This document shows, piece by piece, positions 42,415 through 51,596 of a stretch of 64,000 nt of DNA. Source of the DNA: Breviolum minutum Mf 1.05b.01 (Eukaryota > Sar > Dinophyceae > Suessiales > Symbiodiniaceae). The first letter of the stretch is position 1. The number at the start of each line of letters is the position of its first letter. Made by a program: the position numbers and the translations under genes. The DNA lies in contig DF240847.1 of the NCBI GenBank assembly GCA_000507305.1, positions 57,546 to 121,545 on the forward strand, written 5' to 3'. Under the pieces are notes generated by a model. The model saw nothing but the letters and a program-made list of their open reading frames with translations, had not been told where the DNA came from and ran no database searches.

Positions 42415-43613
42415 ATACAGTACCTTTTCAAAAAAAAGATCAACTTGTAAGTAAAATTTCCCCCAAGAACGTCGTTATTCGTTTAGTCAGTGGTGCCACA
42501 CATAATTCAAATGACACAGGATACGCTGAACTATACCCCAAATTGCACTAGTCCTAAGACATCTGAAATTGATTCTTTTTTTTTATGATAGATCATGATA
42601 GAACATAACCATGATATGGGGCAAATGAGATAGGACTTGCAACACATTCGGAGGTACGCTCGCGTATATCCACAATTCCGACCTAGTCCTAAGACATCTT
42701 GATTTGAGCTTTTTTTGCCAGTAGTTCTACGAAAAAAACTTTAAAATCAGAAAACCCAGGAAATCTTGTAAAAAGTCACTTTTCAATGCGAAAACTCAAA
42801 GAAACGACTAGAAGAAACATGCAAATCAAAAAAATCAGAAAATCATCAAAATAGTTCTCAAATGACACCTAGCTAGAGGAATCAGAGCACAAAGCCCACG
42901 ACAAGCCAGCAATCCAGCAAGTCCCAAGTCATCATATTCCAATCCATTGCCAGTAGTCCTACTAAAACAATTTCAAAGTCACCAAACATCGGGAAATCCT
43001 GAGAAAAGTATTTATCAAATGAGAAAACGGCAGAAAATCCTAGAAACAACTTAACTTTCAAAACAGGATTTTATTTACTTTTGGTTCTTTTTAGGCGAGT
43101 CCTAAGTCGTTATCGGAGTTCAGCTTGTGGCGCAGTGTGCCCGTGTGTGCCCGTGTGTGCCGGCACGTTTTGCAAATGTATTTGATGACATGCGTTTTTT
43201 TGTAGAGCAACTCCTATGTCATTGGTCGCACATGCATGTGCCGGGGTGATGACATCATAAATTTTAGTAAGAAAAAGGCCAAAATCTGACGCGCTAGTCT
43301 GCAGGTCATGTGCTGGTTTTCACGGGGGCCTGCACAACTCCTAGGTCATGTTGCCCTACGTGTGGTGGCACATTGAAACCCTAGTTCTATGTCACAGGTC
43401 GGTAGTTTGATTGTTCGTTCTTGGTGAATTTTCTTAGGTGTTTCTTGTTTTTCAATGTGACAATACCAAACCTTGATGGCTTGGTGCAACCTCAAAGAAG
43501 TTGGATGAGGTTGGACATCAACCATGAAGATAATGGACTTGAAGATCACAGTAGATAGTTCTGGAGAAGATGAATTGGTGCGAAACCCTTCGTCCTCTTC
43601 CGTCTTGATGCAG

Positions 43614-43824
43614 CAACTCAGTTCTGTTAAAACTGCTTGGTTTTGAGGCTGATCTGGTGGGGGAAGGTATGCAAAGCACCTCAGGGGATGAGATTTGGTT
43701 GGAAGTAAAGATGTGGGTGAGATTTTGTTACACTGTTGCGAAAGGTGAACCCCGAAGTGGAACCCAAGTTGTTCCGGTGCAACATGTTGCTACTGTATTT
43801 CTTTGGTCTCCATCTGATATATAT
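43614..43824 (+). CDS. Exon cut by the retroelement (candidate)
   Basis: After GATGCAG; reads NSVLLKLLGFEADLVGEGMQ, SGDEIWLEVKMWVRFCYTVA and VPVQHVATVFLWSPSDIY, then meets the first base of the retroelement (GGTAAG). Codon bias is good to the end. Either the exon was interrupted by insertion, or it ends at an insertion that brought a splice donor. The frame stays open into the repeat A1 until 43935. Confidence 0.5.
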
Positions 43825-43951
43825 GGTAAGCTTCACGTAGTGATTGCGCTTTCTGATTGCATGTTTGTGAAGAATGAACGCACAAACGCTGCTTCTTATC
43901 TCAAAGTGGGTGGGAGTGGTGGGTCTCACGGCTAAAACTGGCTGTGGGAAC
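43825..43951 (+). repeat. Split direct repeat A1
   Basis: 127 bp, identical base for base to A2 at 49799-49925. Begins GGTAAGCTTCACGTAGTG and ends CTGGCTGTGGGAAC. Marks the left end of the element. Confidence 0.95.
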
Positions 43952-44215
43952 ATGGAAGGGGGTATAAATCTCTCTTCCCTTTCAACTCCTCGCCTTTTGG
44001 AGCTTCTTGGTGAGATAGTGGCCATCCTTTCGCAGCGATTGAATCAGTTTGGTGGGGCAGCTGCAACTCCATCAACAGGTTATAGACCACGTCACACACC
44101 CGACAGATCTGCATTTGAGTGCTGTGAAGATTGTGTGTTCTGCGGAGAACGTTGCTGCAGATTGGAGCCTGGTCACACCCACCACAAGTGCAGGGAGCAC
44201 TTGAGGTGGCGTTGA
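43874..44215 (+). CDS. Small Cys/His-rich ORF of the retroelement
   Basis: 113 codons beginning within A1. The N-terminal part is LSSLSTPRLLELLGEIVAIL (helical); the C-terminal part, CCEDCVFCGERCCRLEPG then HTHHKCREH, carries seven Cys and four His and probably binds zinc. Its stop codon overlaps the ATG of the recombinase frame as TGATG (44213-44217). The function is unknown; in other DIRS elements the first ORF is usually Gag, so this may be an extra nucleic-acid-binding protein. Confidence 0.55.
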   Translation: MNAQTLLLISKWVGVVGLTAKTGCGNMEGGINLSSLSTPRLLELLGEIVAILSQRLNQFGGAAATPSTGYRPRHTPDRSAFECCEDCVFCGERCCRLEPGHTHHKCREHLRWR

Positions 44216-45513
44216 TGAATTTCTCACCGACTCTGGATGATCTTTTTGGGCCACTTAGCGATCTGGATCAGGACTTCGAGGATGACACACTTGGAGGTTC
44301 AGACCAATGGTCACACGTTGACCCGAACACNATAGTTGATGTGAAGTCGTTGAAAGGCACGTCGTCTTTCTCCGGAAGATGCAAGGGTCTGGCAAAGGAG
44401 CACCTTAAGACGAGGGCCAAACGAAAACAGGCGCCGCCGCTGACAGTCGAGATGGTTTCGAAACTGGAGACGTATGTCGGAACGCATTTTCAAAGCCATA
44501 AAGCAGTCATCGCAGGTCACATCCTTTTCTGCATCTACGCCTGTGCGAGATGGGCTGATACAATGAGATTGACCGAGATCACCGAGTTCCATCGCGGCCG
44601 CATCACCATAGTGGAGACGGCGACTGAGCATCACAAGACAGCCTTGACAGACGAGGCCAAACAGATGTTCTTGCCGTACTTGTGACTTGGTGCTGGACTG
44701 GTGGAGGGTCATCCTTGGTCGACTGCGTGGTTAGCAGCAAGAAAGATCCACAAGGTGGGACGCCCCCACACGTGGGCATCGATCACTGCCTGGTCCGACA
44801 AGAATCACAAGTTCACTTCACTGCCTATGACTTCGACAGAGGCGACGCTGTGGTTGCGTGAAATCCTTGAGGAAAGCGGCTTTTCAAGTGAGGTGACTTC
44901 AACAGTGTCGTCTCACAGCCTGAAATCAACGTTGTTATCGTGGTCTGCAAAATCAGGAAAGTTTACAGACCCACAAAGGAGGCAGATGGGACATCACTAT
45001 GATGTCCAAGATCGTTCGATGCTAGTCTACTCCCGTGACAACTATGCCCCAATCGCTGTTGCAGTGCGGCTGATGTTGGACGATATCACTGAGGGACGAT
45101 TTGCACCGGACCTCCCACGCATCGATAGAATCGCTCAGGCAGTGGAGTTGGCAGAGCATCGTGACTCTAGCGAATCATCATCGAGTGACGACGAATCAGC
45201 TGGAGACAACTCACCATCAACAAGGCTGCGGGGGGTTCGTGCTGACGACGAAGATCGACATCCAGATATCCCCCAAGTGCCTTCCACCTATCTCATGGTT
45301 CACAAACTTTCTGGTGTGATGCATGTGTCAGCATCTGAGCTGGCATTCGCATGCGGTCGAAGAATCACGTCAAGCTTTGTTGGATGGAGCTCGAATAGCT
45401 TCGAAATGGTGGACACCAACATTTGTGCACAATGCAAGGCGAAGGCAGCTTTGCACTTTGGGGAAAACTCCTCAGAGCAGTATGAACCGTCAAGCGATGA
45501 CTTGTCTGATTAG
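44215..45513 (+). pseudogene. Tyrosine recombinase (DIRS-type integrase), broken by TGA
   Basis: Frame from ATG 44215 to TAG 45511-45513, interrupted only by TGA at 44683-44685 (and N at 44331). It would cut and join the circular cDNA into the genome. Visible motifs: the Arg I box ACARWADTMRLTEI; box II SHSLKSTLLSWSAKSG, where Lys stands at the usual HxxR Arg position, as I believe is common in this branch; GHH...; and the nucleophile Tyr in SMLVYSRDN. The C-terminal tail has an acidic linker (SSESSSSDDES) and a CGRR...CAQC pair, probably zinc-binding. Position at the 5' side of Gag/RT is unusual. The single TGA makes this copy inactive unless read through. Confidence 0.88.
44331..44331. other. 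Assembly gap collapsed to one N
   Basis: An isolated N inside the recombinase N-terminal region. The frame happens to continue, but an unknown length may be missing. Confidence 0.7.
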
Positions 45514-45917
45514 CTTGGCAAAAAGCCGCGCAGCCTGAGTCAACACCTTACCACTCACTTTGTGAACCGTGTGGTATTCGAGTTTGATCATAGTTCATGT
45601 GACATTTCTCTCACCTCTGTGACTTTGGTCAATCATTCAGGGGAATCGACTGCACGATCACTCATTGTTAAACGTGTGACAGTGAATCAGTGATCTCATG
45701 CATCATTCAGTTGCCATAATCTTTCATGGCATCCGACTGAAACCGATGGGTGCTATCGAGTGCATTTCAAGTGTCCAAACGGCTGATGGGCATCTAAGAC
45801 TTAATGCATTTCCAGGTCACATGCACCATGACAATATTGCCACGACCGTTCGTTGCATCCACATGGATTGTTTTCAAATCTTTTGTACTCTTTTTAATCA
45901 TCCGTTCTTCATGAGCC
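45514..45917. other. Non-coding spacer in the retroelement
   Basis: 404 bp between the recombinase stop and the Gag ATG. No frame of interest. It may hold the promoter or leader of the Gag-RT unit; no motif stands out. Confidence 0.5.
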
Positions 45918-46693
45918 ATGTCAACTGCTGAGCTTGACTCGGCGGCCGAGTTTGAGAGGCGTGCTGAGCTTCTTGGAGTTCCACAGTTGTATCGTGATGC
46001 ACTGCGCATTCAAGGGCTGAATACCTTTGGGAGATTTGCATTTTCGGTGGCATATACTCCTGGACAGCGAGATGAGACTCCCCTGGCCGACTTGGCAGCG
46101 GGGATGAACGGAGGCATTGCACCTACACCAGCAGCCATGGCATCTTTGAGACGCCTCTTCTGGGAGAGCCACACATTAGCATTGGCCGATTTGAAACAGA
46201 AGTCGGAGCATGGCTCGGATGGTGTCACAAAGAAGCTTCCAACTGCAGAGCGCAAAGCCAGGGCAGACAATCAACGTGCCAGACTTACTGGCGTGGTATG
46301 GGGTCCTGAGTCTGAACCATCCCACCAATTGGTCGATCGTTTTGTGGCAATGGTGGAAGAGAATGTGGTCTCCTATGTGAAGCCTGAGTTGTGCACTTCG
46401 AGGTCCATGGAAGTTCTCAGCTCTAAGACCCACCAGACCTTCACTCTTTCTTCGGACGGCAACTTGAAAGTCAAGCATGCAGATCAAGATTCAGAGTGCC
46501 CAGTGAGTGGTGAGATGAGACTGCGAGAGGCCTATCGTAGAAAGGCTTTGGCTATGGACATCGCTAACTTGGTAAGCTACACCCAAGCAGAAGAGTGGCA
46601 CTCCTATCTCTTCATGGCCATCCAAAGAGAAACTCCTATAAGGGTTTCAAGGGAGTGAGCTTGTCACAGATCATTGCTGCGGACAAGAGATTG
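45918..46693 (+). pseudogene. Gag N-terminal part, frameshifted
   Basis: ATG at 45918. Reads MSTAELDSAAEFERRAELLG, TFGRFAFSVAYTPGQRDETP, AERKARADNQRARLTGVVWG and RLREAYRRKALAMDIANLVS. A -1/+2 slip near 46637 ends the annotated frame at TGA 46656-46658, while the other frame continues as YKGFKGVSLSQIIAADKRL up to 46693, which looks like the true Gag continuation. At 46693 the inverted segment begins. Gag would form the particle for reverse transcription. The identification rests on position and on the zinc finger that follows after undoing the inversion. Confidence 0.7.
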
Positions 46694-47482
46694 CATGCAG
46701 TTGTCCCAAATGACTGTGTGCATCTTGTTGATGTATCGACATGCCTCTAGGGAATGGCGTTTTGCGAAAAATACCAAGACTGCCCACAACCACGACCTCC
46801 AAGGATTCTCGATGGAGAAAATGATGTTGTGCTCGAATGAGTATAGTATGAGCTTAAAAACGAGCTCGTAAAGCCGGTTGGCAGCGTCCACCTTTTGGGC
46901 ATTGAAGCTTGACAAGTTTGGAATGCCAAGTGGATACTCATCGTTGCGAAGGGGGACCGGACGTGGAGCACCTTGACGTCGAAGATACTCTGGAAGCTCC
47001 TTTTCCCGTGCTCGCGATGAAGTTCCACAAGCAACACCTGCATGCATCGCATGTGGTTTTAGGCTTGCCAAAAGCGTCCAAAGAACCTGTTGTCCATCGT
47101 CACTTCCCAAGTCAATGTTGATGGCTGAGAACTTGGAAGTATGTTTATTGTGCTTCCAGTCGATGCAGATCACGTCGAATCCACGTTGATACATGTGTTT
47201 GCTCAAGTTGCCAGTGCCTGCAAATATTTCTACAAACAATGGTCTCGAGGTTTGTGGTGAAAGAGGCTGAGAGCTTGCGTCCACCGTCGTCTCTTGAAGA
47301 TGGCTTTGAGGTGGAGAAACTTGAGGTGAAATCTGATGAGAGAGCGCTGCCTCTGTTGTCCCTTGAGGAGGTTCAGGGTGCGATGTTTGAACTCGTGTTG
47401 GGGAAACATGCTGATCTGTCAGTTGCTCCAGCGGCTGTTCGTCTGACGCAGCTTCCAGATGTGAGACTCGTTGCCCAATGTG
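46694..47482 (-). pseudogene. Methyltransferase-like domain, in the inverted segment
   Basis: 263 codons on the minus strand. A Pro/Gln/Thr-rich linker (47482-47285) leads into PLFVEIFAGTGNLSKHM, a SAM-binding motif I (FAGTGNL); then VICIDW (acidic residue of motif II), GVACGTSSRARE (at the place of the catalytic PC motif of C5-cytosine methyltransferases) and SIENPWRSWLW (ENP, like the ENV motif VI). It stops at WDNCM at the inversion border; the rest, GGSRAKRTRLDAT, is on the + strand just beyond 47900. It is probably a DNA methyltransferase-like domain of the polyprotein; activity is unproven. Confidence 0.72.
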
Positions 47483-47899
47483 TCAGTCGGTGTGTGTGCA
47501 CTCATGTGCCGGCCGATGGCGATTGCAACCAATCCTCCAGCACACGTGGAATCCTTTCTGGCAGCGTTTCCCTGCCTTCACCTTATTCCAGCACTTGCCG
47601 CGGTTGTAAAGCCCACAAATCGGCTTGTTGTCGCCAAACGTCAATGAACAATCTGCTGGGACTTGAGGAGCATTGCTCGGCTGCTGTTGCTTCCCTTTGC
47701 CCTTCCCCTTTGGTGGTCGATCATATGGTGTTTCACGGACCTTCTCGATGTGCTTCTTCTCGGGGATCTCGGGAAGGGGCATGAGGAAGCTGAGGACGTC
47801 TGGGCTGCTCGACAATCTGTCCAGTTGCAAGTCGCAAGGCTTTGGAGTCCCCGGCAATGCCGCCACTGCACCTCGTGTTGCCTCTGACATCAGGATCCA
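47483..47899 (-). pseudogene. Gag C-terminal part with zinc finger, inverted
   Basis: Reads WILMSEATRGAVAALPGTPK, LQLDRLSSSPDVLSFLMPLP, then a Lys/Gly tract (PPKGKGKGKQQQ) and the finger CGLYNRGKCWNKVKAGKRCQ, GFHVCWRIGCNRHRPAHECT. The CCCH-like spacing indicates an RNA- or DNA-binding finger at the Gag C-terminus. TGA at 47485-47483 separates it from the methyltransferase in the same frame, so Gag and Pol were once one polyprotein or used read-through. Confidence 0.72.
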
Positions 47900-49377
47900 C
47901 ATGGAGGCTCACGTGCAAAGCGAACTCGCCTCGATGCAACCACTCCTGCATCCAAAGCGATTGTGATGGTGGCCACGAACATGAACCTTATAAAATTTAC
48001 CTGGATGGAGTTTGGAAGTTTGACACTTCGATTGAAGGTGCATACCCAGATCTTTTGTGTAAACGGCTCAGCGAACAGCTTGCACAAACCTGGCCGGCCT
48101 CCATTCAGCCACGTGACAGCTGGAGCCTGCGTATGCAAACGACTTCATACACTTCGAAGCAGCATAAACGTTTCCCACAACTCATTCCTGAGTTTTTGAA
48201 GGTCTTTGATATGGATTTAACACAACAGTCGCTTCCGCCACTTTGCAAACAACTCGGCCCATCAACAACAGGGGGGGCATCAATGGGCATCTCAAAGGTG
48301 GGGCAATTTCATTCAGTCAAACAATTTTTGGACAAGGCTATGAATTTGCATCACCCTATCGACACCTTGAACCCGGTGCCAGATTCGACTCAGAAGGCAA
48401 TATTCAACATTTTGACGAAAGGCCCATCTGAGATTGCAATGGAACGGATTGGGGCAATCAAGCACATCCTTGAGTTGGACAGAAAATTGCAAGACAGAGA
48501 AAAGGCATTTCACAAAACGCTGCCACCATATATGAGACAGGTCTTGAAAGGAAAGAAAACCATCCTTTTCAAGGAGCTTCTTCGGGAGACCTCGTATGAC
48601 GATATGGAGGTGTGCGACTTCGTGCAAGGTGGAATTCAACTCTTTGGACATCATTCCGTGCCTCCATATGCCTCCACCAAGATAGTGGCAGCAGTTTCAA
48701 CAGCTGATCAACTGCAACGTGAATCGGTGTGGAGGAGGAGAGCGCTTCATACAGATACGGATGCGGATGCTGCCAAACTCTTGGACGCACAATCGATGGA
48801 CGAAGTCGATAGAGGTTTCCTTTCTGGCCCTTTCTCGACCGAGGCTGAGGTGTCCGACTTCCTGGGTAGAGACGATTGGGTGGTCAATCCTCGTTTTGTT
48901 CTGCTTCAGGGGCCCAGTCAGAAACCTCGGGTTATCGACAACTGCAGACAGTCCGGGCTCAATGCAACGTTCACTTCACTGGAGCATCTTCAACTGCATG
49001 ACTTCGACATGGTGGTCTCGGTGGCTAAGCTTATCAAGTCGTGCAACTCACCTGACGGAGTGAAGATGACATTGTGTAGGGGAGAGGTTTTGAAGGGAAG
49101 ACCTCATGCATCCCTCAAGAACCCGCAGTGGAAAGCACGATCCCTGGACTTAGCAAAGGCCTACAAGCAACTAGCAGTTCATCCGAACAGTCGGCATTTG
49201 GCCGTGGTTGGATACCAGCTCCCGGATCGGAGTTGGAAGTACTACGTGTCGAACTCGTTGCCTTTTGGTGCGTCAGCCAGTGTTTTTGGCTTTCTTAGGG
49301 TATCCAGGGCTTTGTGGCACATCGCAACGGTCATGTTGAATATCCCTGGTTGCTGCTATTTTGACGACTACCCACAT
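47900..49377 (+). pseudogene. Reverse transcriptase, DIRS type
   Basis: The + frame carries RT motifs: PRFVLLQGPSQKPRVIDNCR (fingers), RSLDLAKAYKQLAVHP (motif A with its Asp), SLPFGASASVFGF (motif B) and CCYFDDYPH (motif C, FDDY; aspartates near 49363-49368). It copies the element RNA into cDNA. At the 5' side the first bases still belong to the methyltransferase (GGSRAKRTR in one frame), and a slip near 47940 leads into CDGGHEHEPYKIYLDG in the RT frame. The 3' side stops at N 49378, so thumb and connection are missing. Confidence 0.9.
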
Positions 49378-49378
49378 N
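49378..49378. other. Assembly gap collapsed to one N
   Basis: The RT palm ends at FDDY just before this N, and the RNase H catalytic strand starts immediately after in another frame. Roughly 200-300 codons that normally separate them are absent, so several hundred bases are probably missing here. Confidence 0.7.
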
Positions 49379-49703
49379 TGTTATCTTCTTTGTCGACAAC
49401 GAAGCTGCTCGGTTTGCGCTCATCAAAGGGGTCAGTGGTAAATCATCAATGCAAGTTCTCACTTCGATCTTCCACGAAACAGATTTAAGTTCACCCTGCT
49501 TTCATTGGATCGAAAGAGTGCCATCGCAATCAAATCCTGCTGACTTGCCGACGAGAGGAAAGACGCAAGACCTTTTAACAATGACTGGAGCAACCTACGC
49601 TGGAAAGCTGGAGTTCTCTGAATTGATTTGGTCAAGGCTAATGGAAACGACAGAAGAGCCCATTCACTTTCTCGAACCTCTTGGCAACCCAGTGGATTTT
49701 TGA
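49379..49703 (+). pseudogene. RNase H C-terminal part
   Basis: Reads VIFFVDNEAARFALIKGVS, SIFHETDLSSPCFHWIERVP and SQSNPADLPTRGK, ending at TGA 49701-49703. VDNEAA and WIERVPS..NPAD.PSRG-type strings are typical of the RNase H of DIRS elements, which degrades the RNA strand of the hybrid. The N-terminal half is lost in the gap. Confidence 0.85.
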
Positions 49704-49729
49704 TGGTGCTACAAAAAGGGGGAGGTGCA

Positions 49730-49798
49730 AGCACAGCATCTGAAAATCCCCAGATCGAAAAAGAGTCCGCCAATGCAAGTTTGAAACAAGCATCAGAA
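49730..49798 (+). repeat. Split direct repeat B1
   Basis: 69 bp, identical to B2 (49946-50014). Begins AGCACAGCATCTGAAAATCC and ends AACAAGCATCAGAA, touching A2 directly. Confidence 0.95.
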
Positions 49799-49925
49799 GG
49801 TAAGCTTCACGTAGTGATTGCGCTTTCTGATTGCATGTTTGTGAAGAATGAACGCACAAACGCTGCTTCTTATCTCAAAGTGGGTGGGAGTGGTGGGTCT
49901 CACGGCTAAAACTGGCTGTGGGAAC
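49799..49925 (+). repeat. Split direct repeat A2
   Basis: Identical to A1. The B1-A2 border (CATCAGAA|GGTAAG) should be the junction formed when the element circularises. Confidence 0.95.
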
Positions 49926-49945
49926 CCGCCCTCCACAACCCCCAC

Positions 49946-50014
49946 AGCACAGCATCTGAAAATCCCCAGATCGAAAAAGAGTCCGCCAATGCAAGTTTGA
50001 AACAAGCATCAGAA
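49946..50014 (+). repeat. Split direct repeat B2, right end
   Basis: Identical to B1. After it comes (AT)n, matching the ATATAT just left of A1. The last AG of the element is in AAGCATCAG. Confidence 0.95.
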
Positions 50015-50057
50015 ATATATATATTATATTATATATATATATATATACACTGATGCA

Positions 50058-50170
50058 TACTGTTGATGGACAAAAATCCTGCACCTAGCTGGGATGTAGA
50101 ATCCCCCTGGAAATACTGGTAGATATCTATCTGCAATCACCTTTCCGTGCAGGATGGAAGCTTCCATGAA
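50058..50170. mobile_element. Diverged foldback, GTTGATGG family
   Basis: Starts TACTGTTGATGGACAAAAAT and contains CCTGCACCTAGCTGGGATG; the right arm (GTGCAGGATGGAAGCTTCCA) is rearranged. Confidence 0.5.
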
Positions 50171-50263
50171 TGATATCATAGACGATCGTATCGGTAGGGT
50201 TCGCAAGAGGTGAATGGAATGACCTGATGCAAGGATTGTTGAGACCGAACTCCAAAAATACCT

Positions 50264-50747
50264 GTGGCAGACCACCTTTCCAAACACCAAAATATCATGC
50301 CGCATCACCGAGCTTCTGAGTATTTCCCAGATTTTCTCCCTAGGAAACGGCAGCGCGGTTTCGGTGGTTCTGGTGGTTCTGGTGCTGGTGGCTCCTTTTT
50401 GAGCTTGAGCTGCTGTCTGCCATGGTTTTGGGAAGCTGTCGATGGTGAAGGTGATGAAATGGACGACGGCTTGGGACAATCCTCACAGGTCTTAAGGCAT
50501 CATCGGTTGCAGCTGGGACAGACGGGTGATGGATTTCGTGGTGTTGGGTGCTGACATGGTTTTCATGAGGGTTATATAAACAGGATAAACTCTTGGTAGT
50601 CTTGGCATTGTAGACAATTTTCACGTCGCCGTGTTGGACGGTAGTTTGGCTTGAAAGGTTTGAGATTCCAACACCAATATGTTGGAATCTCTTCTCGGAG
50701 AAGACTTGGAGTCTCAGCAGATTCTTTTTCACTTTACACTGGGGCAC
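50264..50747. other. GC-richer block, coding strand unclear
   Basis: The + frame (50264-50554) reads EYFPDFLPRKRQRGFGGSGG; the minus frame (50747-50340) reads FSEKRFQHIGVGISNLSSQT, VQHGDVKIVYNAKTTKSLS and a His/Ser-rich tail. Both look moderately protein-like. I cannot choose. 50750-51040 has nothing recognisable. Confidence 0.35.
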
Positions 50748-51043
50748 TCTCTGGTTGTGTAGGGAGGGATCTTCAAGTTAGTAGCTTCGGGTTACCTTAA
50801 AGTCAAAATAGATGGCACAGCAAGGTAAAAGGTAAGTTAGTAAAAGACCCATATAAATCATTATAAATCAATACATAGGAACTGTGCCATCTACTTTTTA
50901 CTTATTGTATTTCATCATCACAACGTGTATTGTTTGCAGATGTATGATATAATGAAGGCTTGAACGGGAAGCCAGCAACGACGTTATAAATTGTAAATTT
51001 GCCACTCAAAATGCTTGAGAAAGGCATGGTGTTTATGCATCAA

Positions 51044-51162
51044 TACGGTTGATGGTTCAGAAATCCGGCGATCACCAGTTGAGGTTGGTAGTATATCCCG
51101 GTATTTACAGGGTTTTTATACATCCCAAGTGGTTGTTTGGGATTTCTGAACCATCAACAGTA
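51044..51162. mobile_element. Foldback element, GTTGATGG family
   Basis: 119 bp; ends TACGGTTGATGGTTCAGAAA and TTTCTGAACCATCAACAGTA, with GGTTGGTAGTATATCCCGG inside. Confidence 0.8.
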
Positions 51163-51596
51163 CATCTCATGTTAGACCTGGGGTGAATTGTGTGACAGGA
51201 GCTGATCACCAGGCCTTTCTGGCCATGAACTTGAAATTTCGCACTAGATTTCACCTCCAAAACGTGATCAGAATCAAAATTTCTCGCAACACAAAAAAAA
51301 GGTGAACACCTTTTTCTGAATGGATTTCAGGAATTTGGAGGGGATTGTGAGGATCCGATTCACTGAGATGTAGGAATGACAAAGGTGGTTACATTCTCAA
51401 CCCTTCAAATTGGAAACTGAAAATGGAGGCCTAAGAGAACCGAGACTACTGAAATGAAATTCATTTGTTTATTTTCCACTGATGCATGTTGAGAGTTTTG
51501 GAGATTTGGAATGATTTTATATAGGACTCAAGTCGAGTGTTGTTTTTTGAACGCATAGTCTTTAGATGTTTTTAGACTGGTTCTCACAACTATACT

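Larger units (their letters stand above)
46694..47899. other. Inverted internal segment of the retroelement
   Basis: 1206 bp, exactly 402 codons. Flipped back on paper, the left joint gives AADKRL-WILMSEATRG (Gag) and the right joint gives WDNCM-HGGSRAKRTR (methyltransferase), both in frame and both sensible protein. CATG occurs at 46694-46697 and at 47900-47903, next to the two breakpoints. This may be a real inversion or an assembly error. Confidence 0.85.
43825..50014 (+). mobile_element. DIRS-order tyrosine-recombinase retroelement, decayed
   Basis: A 6.2-kb element with RT/RNase H and a tyrosine recombinase, and split direct repeats instead of LTRs: A1 (127 bp) at the left end, B1-A2-B2 at the right end. 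A1-ORFs-B1-A2-B2 is the architecture of PAT/Ngaro-type DIRS elements. Order on the + strand: Cys/His ORF, recombinase, Gag, [inverted: Gag zinc finger + methyltransferase], RT, RNase H. No target duplication is seen, as expected for recombinase-mediated insertion; both flanks are (AT)n. A1 and A2 are identical, which suggests recent insertion, yet the ORFs carry a nonsense codon in the recombinase, a second TGA after the zinc finger, a frameshift in Gag and two N gaps. Confidence 0.85.

Noticed and set aside
43825-49925. Long terminal repeats of a Gypsy/Copia element
   Set aside because: The A repeats are only 127 bp, the right end is B1-A2-B2, and the element encodes a tyrosine recombinase rather than a DDE integrase.
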